A stretch of DNA of 8,312 nt from UBA1151 sp963579925 (lineage in GTDB: Bacteria > Chloroflexota > Dehalococcoidia > Lucifugimonadales > Lucifugimonadaceae). The DNA is taken from NCBI GenBank assembly GCA_963579925.1, contig CAUZJA010000123.1, positions 1 to 8,312 on the forward strand, given 5' to 3'. A program made the translations under genes and the position numbers. How positions within the stretch are numbered: the first letter of the stretch is position 1; each line of letters begins with the position of its first letter. This document shows positions 1-6,251 of this stretch, one piece after another. Under the pieces are notes generated by a model. It was not told where the DNA came from, ran no database searches, and worked only from the letters and a program-made list of their open reading frames with translations.

Positions 1-833
1 CAATTCCGTTGGACCCGTACGCTCGGTATCCATCTGAGTTCCTCTATCTGGAAGATGATCACGACGACACTGAGAAAACCTTCCTTGGTGAGACCGGCAA
101 CTTCAACGGCGAAGACATCATCGCCATCATCGTAAAGCAGCCAGCTGCCGCTAAGTTCCTTTCACGGCACCTCTACAACTTCTTTGTTGCGGATGAGCCT
201 CAGGTTCCGGCCTGGGACAACGTGCCACCTCAGGATCCTGAGGCGATCGAGATCCTGGTGAAGGCCTACTTTGACTCCAACGGTGAAATCACAGCCATGC
301 TGCGAGCGCTGTTCAACTCAGACTTCTTCAAAGCCTCTTCCTTCAAGAAGGTGAAGAGCCCAACAGAACTTGTGGTTGGAACCGTGAAGATTGCCGGCGG
401 GATGAAATTCCCGGAGCCAGGTCACACCGGCATGGCAGCCGCCACCGCAGCAATGGGGCAGGGACTTCAGTTGCCTCCTACTGTTGAAGGTTGGCACACG
501 GGCAAAGAGTGGATTGATGGTGGCACGCTTACTGAGCGAGTGAACTTTGCCGTCAACCAGCTCTCTGACACTTCTGCTGACAGCACGAAGTGGATCATCG
601 ATCATCTGGTGGCTGCCGGCGGGTCCGCATCGCCGACACAGCTGGTTGACGCCTGCGTGACAGCCACAGGCTGCTCCAACGTGACCGATGAAACTCGCAG
701 CGCCCTCGTTGAAGCCGCCACCTCAGAAGGTGAGCTTAGTTTCGATACCGAGGCAGACACAGAGGTCAGCGCTACAAGGATTGCCGCAACGCTGCAGTCC
801 ATCGTTTCTTCAATCGAATACCAGTTCGCCTAA
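1..833 (+). CDS. DUF1800 family protein, C-terminal part (5' end outside window)
   Basis: The frame is open from the left edge (Ile-Pro-Leu-Asp from base 3), so the gene starts upstream; the TTG at 9 is an internal Leu codon, not a start. About 276 residues are visible, where full DUF1800 proteins usually have about 450-550. Family signatures seen: SRHLYNFFV (nt 159-188), an FDSNGEITAMLRALFNSDFF-type helix (about 270-330), GQGLQLPPTVEGWHTGKEW (456-512, the usual G-Q-x-L-x-x-P-x-x-x-G-W-x-x-G-x-x-W signature), LTERVNF (528-548), and a final helix ending SSIEYQFA, like the typical family C-terminus. The biochemical role of DUF1800 is not established; it is commonly encoded beside DUF1501, as here, 54 nt upstream of that gene and in the same frame. 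The tail between 560 and 780 is acidic and Thr/Ser rich. Family assignment is firm, function unknown. Confidence 0.88.
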   Translation, partial: IPLDPYARYPSEFLYLEDDHDDTEKTFLGETGNFNGEDIIAIIVKQPAAAKFLSRHLYNFFVADEPQVPAWDNVPPQDPEAIEILVKAYFDSNGEITAMLRALFNSDFFKASSFKKVKSPTELVVGTVKIAGGMKFPEPGHTGMAAATAAMGQGLQLPPTVEGWHTGKEWIDGGTLTERVNFAVNQLSDTSADSTKWIIDHLVAAGGSASPTQLVDACVTATGCSNVTDETRSALVEAATSEGELSFDTEADTEVSATRIAATLQSIVSSIEYQFA

Positions 834-887
834 ATAGTCAGTTCAGCCGAAAAGCCTGATACAGATGGAGCATGGACTAAAAATAAA

Positions 888-2030
888 ATGGTAACCACAA
901 ACGGCAAAGCACCCACGCTCGTAGTCGTCCAGCTTGCTGGCGGTAACGACTTCATGAATACTGTAATCCCATACCAAAACGGGCTGTATTACGATTACCG
1001 TCCAACCGTAAAAGTTGCGGAAGAGACGGTTCTGCCAATCAACGATGAACTTGCGTTCAACCCCAACGTAGCGCCGCTGAAAGAGCTCTACGACGCCGGT
1101 GATATGGCGATCATTCAGGGCGTTGGCTACGAGAACTCCAGCCGCTCACATTTCCGCGGGATGGACATCTGGCACACATGTGAGCCAGATGTGGTCGCGA
1201 CTGAAGGCTGGGTTGGTAAGGCGATTCGGGAACTTGACCCAAACTCAGACAACTCCCTGACGGCCATCAACTTTGGACGTGGCTTGCCGCGCTCAATGGT
1301 GGCGGAAAACGCAACTGCGACGTCCATTGGTGATCTGGACACATACGGCCTGATGACCGGTGTGCAGGCGGAGCAGCAGCGTGCACAGGCTCTCGACGTG
1401 TTCCAGCGCATCTACACACCCGCCCTTGGAACTGGCCCAGTGCAGGAATACCTCGCCCGTACCGGCGTTGATGTTCTTCGTGGAGCAGAGATCCTCAAGA
1501 ACGGCATCGCTCCATACACATCGAACGTTGAGTATGCTGACAACCCAATTGCGAAGAGCCTCCGCGACGTGGCCCGCGTTCACATTGCCGATCTGGGCAC
1601 CCGGATCTTCTACGCGCACCATGGCGGATATGACACCCATGCCAACGAAGTTCCAACTCACCCGAAGCTCCTGACAGACCTGTCGGGCGCAATCAGTGAT
1701 TTCTTCAAGGATATCCGCAATCACAATGCATCAGAAAACGTGGTGATGCTCGTCTTCACTGAGTTTGGTAGAAGAGTGCAGGATAACCACAGCGGAACCG
1801 ACCATGGCGCAGGTGGCGGATCATTTGTCATAGGAGACAGGGTCAACGGTGGACTCCACGCCGCGTACCCATCGTTAGAGCAGAGTGATTTGGAGTTTGG
1901 TGATCTACGCCACACTTACGACTTCCGGGGACTGTATGCCACCTTGTTGGAGCAGTGGATGGGTGTTGAATCTACTGATATTGTTGGCGGTAAGTACGAA
2001 CAGCTTCCACTCGTGTCCCCAGCCGCTTAG
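888..2030 (+). CDS. DUF1501 family protein
   Basis: 380 residues, complete. Family signatures in order: VVVQLAGGNDFMNTVIPY (residues 12-29), SSRSHFRGMDIWH (84-96), FYAHHGGYDTHANE (241-254), VVMLVFTEFGRRV (285-297) and GTDHGAGGGSFVIG (303-316). The His/Asp-rich motifs are those that link DUF1501 to the alkaline phosphatase/sulfatase-like fold, but no reaction is proven for the family. Many DUF1501 proteins carry an N-terminal Tat signal; this one starts about ten residues before the domain and has none, so it is predicted cytoplasmic unless exported with a partner. The ATG at 888 is chosen because the domain begins immediately after it and no other ATG/GTG/TTG lies in frame back to the upstream stop. 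The nearest GGAG (867-870) is 17 nt away, too far for good initiation, so coupling to the upstream gene is likely. It sits 54 nt after DUF1800 and 46 nt before an NHL-repeat gene. Confidence 0.9.
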   Translation: MVTTNGKAPTLVVVQLAGGNDFMNTVIPYQNGLYYDYRPTVKVAEETVLPINDELAFNPNVAPLKELYDAGDMAIIQGVGYENSSRSHFRGMDIWHTCEPDVVATEGWVGKAIRELDPNSDNSLTAINFGRGLPRSMVAENATATSIGDLDTYGLMTGVQAEQQRAQALDVFQRIYTPALGTGPVQEYLARTGVDVLRGAEILKNGIAPYTSNVEYADNPIAKSLRDVARVHIADLGTRIFYAHHGGYDTHANEVPTHPKLLTDLSGAISDFFKDIRNHNASENVVMLVFTEFGRRVQDNHSGTDHGAGGGSFVIGDRVNGGLHAAYPSLEQSDLEFGDLRHTYDFRGLYATLLEQWMGVESTDIVGGKYEQLPLVSPAA

Positions 2031-2076
2031 TTGGTCAGGGTCTCAGGCGCCATGAACTTCAGAAAAGAGGTCAGCA

Positions 2077-3120
2077 ATGACTAGACCACATGCGTTATTG
2101 AGGGTTGGGGTCACCTATGAGAAGACTCTGGGTATGAGGCGCCTCACCAACACACCGATTGATCTGGCGATAGGCAAAGACGGCGATCTCCATATCCTTA
2201 GCCGGAGTGATGAGCTGACGTTTATCAGGCGTCTCTCATATAGCGACGATGATCTGGGAGCGGTCAACCTGGTTGGCGGTGGCGGTCAGGTGGGAGGCAC
2301 GTCCAAGACGGACGGCCACTTTGTCTGGCCAGCGGCGCTGATCATGGATAAAGATGAGAATCTCTGGGTGTCTGATGAGGCCACCAGCAAAATATCCAAC
2401 ATCACCGTTGAGGGCAAAGTGATTTGCCAGTGGGGTGAGCAGGGAGAAGCTGACGGTCAGATGAATCGACCTTCAGGGATCGCCTTTGATAGCAATGGCG
2501 ATATTTTTGTTGCCGACACGCTCAACCACAGAATCCAGAAGTTCAGTGCGGACGGAACGTTCCTCATGAACTTCGGTAGCCATGGCACCGAAAAGGGCGA
2601 ATTGGATATGCCGTGGGGCCTCGCCATCGATGAGCTGGACGATATCTATGTGGCCGATTGGCGAAACGACCGCGTCCAGAAGTTCTCCGCAGATGGGGAG
2701 TTCGTATTCCAGATAGGAGCACCTGGATGTGAAGACGGTGAGTTCAATCGACCGTCAGGCGTCGAGGTAGATAAGGATGGAGACATCTACGTGGCTGATT
2801 GGGCCAACCACAGGATCCAGCTGTTTGGCCCTGATGGACACTTCGTAGAGAAGTTCATTGGAGATGCAACACTCTCCCGGCAAGCCAAGGACTACATGGA
2901 ATCCAACGTGATGGCACTTCGAATGAGGGAGATGACCTCTATCGAACTCCAGAAGCGTCTACGATGGCCGGTGTCAGTGCGAACTGACATGGACGGCAAG
3001 ATCTACATGGCAGACTACGGATCAATGCGGATTCAGGTCTACCAGAAGGAAGCCTACGCGCTTGGCCCAGACCAAATTTCGGATGCGCCGAGGTCGAACA
3101 GCCTCTTCACGCAGTTCTAA
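2077..3120 (+). CDS. Soluble NHL-repeat protein, six-bladed beta-propeller
   Basis: 347 residues. NHL-type repeats with the pattern P-x-G-(I/V)-x-x-D-x-x-(G/D)-x-(I/L)-(Y/F)-V-A-D-x-x-N-x-R-(I/V)-Q begin at about residues 27, 84, 131, 178, 225 and 297; the first two are degenerate, the middle three classical (for example DIFVADTLNHRIQKF at 142-156). Six blades fit one closed propeller. Between blades five and six lies an insertion of about 35 residues (262-296), charged and probably helical, which is unusual for a simple propeller. No signal peptide or membrane segment is seen, so it should be cytosolic, unlike the lipoprotein propeller encoded at 6252. Start: ATG 2077 has AGAGG at 2066-2070 with a 6-nt spacer. 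It follows the DUF1501 gene by 46 nt and is probably co-transcribed. NHL propellers mostly bind proteins or RNA, and some are lyases; no catalytic signature was recognised here, so the function is unassigned. Confidence 0.88.
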   Translation: MTRPHALLRVGVTYEKTLGMRRLTNTPIDLAIGKDGDLHILSRSDELTFIRRLSYSDDDLGAVNLVGGGGQVGGTSKTDGHFVWPAALIMDKDENLWVSDEATSKISNITVEGKVICQWGEQGEADGQMNRPSGIAFDSNGDIFVADTLNHRIQKFSADGTFLMNFGSHGTEKGELDMPWGLAIDELDDIYVADWRNDRVQKFSADGEFVFQIGAPGCEDGEFNRPSGVEVDKDGDIYVADWANHRIQLFGPDGHFVEKFIGDATLSRQAKDYMESNVMALRMREMTSIELQKRLRWPVSVRTDMDGKIYMADYGSMRIQVYQKEAYALGPDQISDAPRSNSLFTQF

Positions 3121-3125
3121 CGCGC

Positions 3126-3181
3126 GATGTCGCGGGTGTTTCCGTCAACGGGATTACAGTGACGGAAACATTCGCGACGTC
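3126..3181 (+). terminator. Long hairpin after the NHL gene, candidate terminator or 3' end stabiliser
   Basis: Bases 3126-3147 pair with 3160-3181 around a 12-nt loop (3148-3159). The inner ten base pairs (GTTTCCGTCA with TGACGGAAAC) are perfect and so is the outer GTCGCG/CGCGAC. The junction GGT/ATT and one further pair rely on G-U wobbles, giving a nearly continuous 22-bp stem in a + strand transcript; in a - strand transcript these become A-C mismatches, so the fold favours the + strand operon. It starts 5 nt after the NHL stop codon. No U-run follows, so this is not a textbook intrinsic terminator. The convergent GH127 gene ends 62 nt beyond it. A weaker 6-bp inverted repeat (ACACCT/AGGTGT) lies at 3184-3207. 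Confidence 0.6.
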
Positions 3182-3242
3182 AAACACCTTCGTGGTGGCT
3201 CAGGTGTGCAGTTCTCCCAGTAGGAGACAGCCCCAACGGAAT

Positions 3243-5216
3243 CTAGGCTTCGTTGATCCACACCAGCATTTCACCCTGCTCCCGGTTGCCCCATAGAGCG
3301 TATGGAACGGCTTTCACTGACGCTGCCGTCAGTGTCCCAGGGTTGGTTGAGTAGAGCGACTCTCCCGCATCTTTATCAACTTTCAGGGCCGATGCTGAAA
3401 TTGTCGCAACTCCACCAAGCAACGCCTCTTCGTATTCGATATTTAGTTCAAAGTCCCGCGGCAGAACCACAGCATTGAGACCAGTGCCGTTGTCCACTTG
3501 CTCAAGGCAGTAGACGATTGGACCCCGCTGCAACGCGACTTTACCGGCGCTCGAGCTGACTCGCCGATCACTGTAGATTCGCTCCACGGGCATTGCGAGT
3601 GCCAGTGAGACGGTGTCACCGCTCTGCCAGGTCCGATGCAGTTTCGCGTAGCCGTTTTCAGTCTGGTACTCCACTGGAGTCCCGTTGATTTCCAGTTTGG
3701 CGTCCTTGCACCAACCCGGAATCCTCAAGCGTAGATCAAACTCAGCCGGGTTCTCCAACTCCACCGTGATCGCCACATCACCGTCCCACGGATAGCTGGT
3801 CTCCTGCTTGAGTATGACGACCGTATCGGCAACGTGCGCCGTCACCTCACCGGACACGTACAGGTGCACCGCTACGCCGTCCGAATTTTCGGAGTAGAGA
3901 TACTGCCCCAGCGCAGCCAGCGTCCTGATCACATTTGGCGGACAGCAGGCAGTGTCGAACCAACCCTGTCGAAAAGGCTTGATTCGCTCACGTTTCCTGA
4001 AATACGGAGCTTGAGGATCCACTTCAAGGAGGTTCGCGTAGAAGAAAGTATCGCCCTCGAGCGAAACGCCGCTCAGAAAACCGTTGTATAGAACGCGCTC
4101 AAGCTCATCTGCGTAACGAGAGTCACCTTCAGCATTAAGCATCCGGGTCGCCCAGTTTGCCAGACCAATGGAAGCGCAAGTTTCTGCGTACGCCGTGTCG
4201 CTGGGCAGATCGTGATCGGTGGTGAATCGCTCACCTTCAGATGTCGAGCCGACGCCGCCGGTGATGTACATGCGTCGATTGGTGGTGTTGTCCCAGAGCG
4301 TCCTGCAGGCCTCCATCAGCACTTCGTCGCCCGTCGCACCAGCCACGCCGGCCATGCCATCGTAGAGGTACATCGCCCGCACGGAGTGGCCCTCAGCCGT
4401 AGTCTGTTCGCGCACGGGGAGGTGGGCCTGTTTCACATCGTGACGTTGACCAACGGAATGCGGCCATTCATCTATGTTGCCTTTGCCTGATGAATCGCCG
4501 GTTTGATCATTGTCGCCACGAGATTCTGCCTCAATATCGAAGTAGTGAGGTGCCTGACCTCGCTCGTCGATGAAGTAGCTGGCGAGATCAAGGAATCGCT
4601 TTTCGCCGGTGGTTTTCCAGAGCCTTACCAGCGCCAGTTCAATCTCCTCGTGGCCGGGATAGCCGCGTCGCTTGCCCGGTTCTGGACCAAACTCAGACGC
4701 AATGTAATCGGTGTACCTGATCATTGGATCAAGCAACGTCCGTTTGCCCGTAGCCTCAAAGTGCGCCACCGCAGCTTCGATCAGATGGCCTGCGCAGTAG
4801 AGTTCATGCAGGTCGCGCAGGTTCGTCCACCGGCCATCCGGGTCGATCGCCGTGAAATGCACATTCAGATAGCCATCGTCCTGCTGAGAGGCGTCGATTA
4901 ATTCGATAACCTCGTCAACCTTCCCCGATAGATCAGCGTCGGGATGGGTCGCCATCGAGTAGCTCGCAGCCTCAAGCCACTTCGCCACGTCAGAGTCCCA
5001 GTAGATAGGCGGGTTAGGCATCCCAAATTCCCAGCCACCTTCAAAATCTGTAGTCAGTTTGAAGGAATCAAAACGGCCTGTGGTCTCCGATTTCGTCTGG
5101 ACATACGGGATAGTGACATTGCGGTTGGTCTCCTGCCGAGGCGACCAAAATTTATCGTCAATTACAACGCGGGTGAACGGAACAGCATTCATCGCCGGAG
5201 CGGTAGGTTTGGTCAT
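3243..5216 (-). CDS. GH127 (DUF1680) beta-L-arabinofuranosidase
   Basis: 657 residues, against 658 for the characterised Bifidobacterium longum HypBA1. GH127 enzymes release L-arabinose from beta-L-arabinofuranosides with retention of configuration, using a zinc-bound cysteine nucleophile. The key residues are all visible: Glu329 in GER-F (acid/base, HypBA1 Glu322), Glu345 and Cys347 in AYAETCASIG (zinc ligands, Glu338/Cys340), and Cys424-Cys425 in DTACCPPNVIRTLA (nucleophile Cys417 and ligand Cys418). All are offset by exactly +7, so the fold is collinear. An alpha/alpha-barrel (about 20-440) is followed by beta-sandwich domains. No signal peptide is present, so it should be cytosolic and act on imported oligosaccharides. 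Start: ATG 5216 has GAGGA at 5227-5223 with a 6-nt spacer. It is transcribed toward the DUF1501/NHL operon and lies 203 nt after the lipoprotein gene. No transporter or other arabinan gene is in view. Related families (GH142, GH146) could differ in exact linkage preference. Confidence 0.93.
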   Translation of the reverse strand: MTKPTAPAMNAVPFTRVVIDDKFWSPRQETNRNVTIPYVQTKSETTGRFDSFKLTTDFEGGWEFGMPNPPIYWDSDVAKWLEAASYSMATHPDADLSGKVDEVIELIDASQQDDGYLNVHFTAIDPDGRWTNLRDLHELYCAGHLIEAAVAHFEATGKRTLLDPMIRYTDYIASEFGPEPGKRRGYPGHEEIELALVRLWKTTGEKRFLDLASYFIDERGQAPHYFDIEAESRGDNDQTGDSSGKGNIDEWPHSVGQRHDVKQAHLPVREQTTAEGHSVRAMYLYDGMAGVAGATGDEVLMEACRTLWDNTTNRRMYITGGVGSTSEGERFTTDHDLPSDTAYAETCASIGLANWATRMLNAEGDSRYADELERVLYNGFLSGVSLEGDTFFYANLLEVDPQAPYFRKRERIKPFRQGWFDTACCPPNVIRTLAALGQYLYSENSDGVAVHLYVSGEVTAHVADTVVILKQETSYPWDGDVAITVELENPAEFDLRLRIPGWCKDAKLEINGTPVEYQTENGYAKLHRTWQSGDTVSLALAMPVERIYSDRRVSSSAGKVALQRGPIVYCLEQVDNGTGLNAVVLPRDFELNIEYEEALLGGVATISASALKVDKDAGESLYSTNPGTLTAASVKAVPYALWGNREQGEMLVWINEA

Positions 5217-5389
5217 GAAATATCCTCAAAAGCGGAGAGCAAACGTTGAGTGGAAGCTTGGATGCAGAACCCCCTGAAAAGGCAGCCAGTCACACTATCA
5301 AACGGCGTGAAAACAGGAGGGCGGAGGTAGATTACTCTTCGCAATCTCATTCGTCAGCGGGGGGACGAGAGCAAATGCCACTCTTGAGC

Positions 5390-5408
5390 CTCCGAGACGT
5401 GTCTGGAG
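5390..5408 (-). terminator. Short hairpin downstream of the small lipoprotein gene
   Basis: CTCC-(G)-AGAC pairs with GTCTGGAG, an eight-pair stem with one bulged G; the 2-nt loop must open to at least four. It begins 11 nt after the lipoprotein stop codon on the - strand. No U-tract follows in the - strand transcript, so termination is only a possibility. The rest of 5217-5419 shows no gene and no convincing promoter for GH127. Confidence 0.25.
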
Positions 5409-5419
5409 CGGGGGACTGG

Positions 5420-6043
5420 CTACTGAGCGTTTAGTCGTTGTGCAAGGTCTATCGCGGTGGCACGCAACACGTCTGAGGGCCAAACTGCTGCTTCGGTCGC
5501 CGTAGGCCCGTTGTGCACAGATGCGACCACAGTACCGAACTTGATGATGATCATCTGCCCGATGCCTCCCAGGTCAGCAAAAATGAACAACTCAGTGCGG
5601 TCACCTTCAGATGATGGACTCACCGATATACCTGATGCGGCCATGTCGCGGTTCACAATTCCCATGTGAGCCGCTGCAGTGATGGCACTGGTGAAATTGA
5701 ACAGTCCTACTGTCAGGGATGGTCCGTTGCCATTGGCCGCGGAGTAACTTGCTGTACATGCGCTGGCGAGCCCAGTGGTTTCGGCCTGCACGGCCCCAGT
5801 CACGGGCCGGGTGTTCAGAGCAACTCCAAGCCCTGGGCGTTGCAAGACCCCTTCGCAGCTAAACGCGTCGAAAGCTGCACCCGCCAACGATCCAGCGGTT
5901 ACCGCGTCGTCGATCGCTGGGCTGGCGGTGGCTGGAATTGGTGTGAACGTGGCAGGTGCCAGAGTCGGCAGCGCCTCAGAGCCGGAACCACAGGCAATCA
6001 CTCCAATGACCGCGCCAACAATCAGCAATCTCAAATAACTCAA
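5420..6043 (-). CDS. Small lipoprotein of unknown function
   Basis: I do not recognise the family. With a TTG start at 6043 the protein has 207 residues and a compact lipoprotein signal: MSYLR, a hydrophobic stretch LLIVGAVIGVIA, and lipobox Cys18 followed by GSGS. A Thr/Pro/Ala-rich linker (about residues 23-45) leads to a mature domain of about 155 residues. It has two Cys (in FSCEGVL and SACTASY) that could form a disulfide, and a C-terminal half with alternating strands (ELFIFADLGG, MIIIKFGTVVASVHNG) ending in a helix (LRATAIDLAQRLNAQ). This layout resembles small actinobacterial-type sensor or DUF3558-like lipoproteins, a weak comparison by shape only. The start was chosen because GGAGGGG (6053-6047) sits 5 nt before TTG; an in-frame ATG at 6088 would add 15 residues (222 aa) and has no clear ribosome site. 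It should be anchored on the outer face of the membrane. Divergent from the NHL lipoprotein gene. Confidence 0.8.
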   Translation of the reverse strand: MSYLRLLIVGAVIGVIACGSGSEALPTLAPATFTPIPATASPAIDDAVTAGSLAGAAFDAFSCEGVLQRPGLGVALNTRPVTGAVQAETTGLASACTASYSAANGNGPSLTVGLFNFTSAITAAAHMGIVNRDMAASGISVSPSSEGDRTELFIFADLGGIGQMIIIKFGTVVASVHNGPTATEAAVWPSDVLRATAIDLAQRLNAQ

Positions 6044-6046
6044 CGT

Positions 6047-6053
6047 CCCCTCC
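6047..6053 (-). promoter_or_regulatory. Strong Shine-Dalgarno that selects the TTG start at 6043
   Basis: On the - strand GGAGGGG is followed by ACG and then TTG; the GGAGG core is 5 nt from TTG. This supports TTG 6043 over ATG 6088 as the start of the small lipoprotein, and gives a signal peptide of normal length. Confidence 0.6.
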
Positions 6054-6148
6054 AAAGTGGGCGCTCTTAGCTTCTGTACGACCACCATAGAGGACCGAGG
6101 TGATCAACATACCCACTGTAGCGAGCCAGTTTGACTGGAAAGTGGGCG
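6054..6148. repeat. Ten-base direct repeat and small palindrome between divergent lipoprotein genes
   Basis: AAAGTGGGCG occurs at 6054-6063 and again at 6139-6148. Just before the second copy, CCAGT-TTG-ACTGG (6126-6138) is a perfect 5-bp inverted repeat. The first copy overlaps the ribosome-site region of the small lipoprotein, the second lies upstream of the NHL lipoprotein. They could be operator half-sites in a shared control region, but the repeat is short enough to be chance. No clear promoter was found in 6044-6251. Confidence 0.2.
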
Positions 6149-6251
6149 TCGCGATCTGACCTTGCCCCCTGCGTCACAGATGAGTTGGATTCCGGACTTG
6201 TCTGGCCATCGAGAGCTGAAATGAGTCCGTTGGGCGGCTCGCAGGACTAAA

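Noticed and set aside
1293..1724. A 143-codon - strand frame opposite the DUF1501 gene
   Set aside because: It overlaps conserved DUF1501 motifs on the + strand and has a sequence typical of antisense translation.
3834..4901. Three + strand open frames (85-132 codons) opposite the GH127 gene
   Set aside because: They lie fully inside a collinear, well-supported enzyme gene on the other strand, have no ribosome sites and show no family signature; they are shadow frames.
5350..5366. Hairpin CGTC/GACG in the gap upstream of GH127
   Set aside because: Only about five base pairs around a G-run; too weak to separate from chance.
6131..6136. TTGACT as a -35 element for the NHL lipoprotein gene
   Set aside because: At 16-18 nt spacing there is no acceptable -10 box (GATCTG, ATCTGA or TCTGAC), so no promoter is called.
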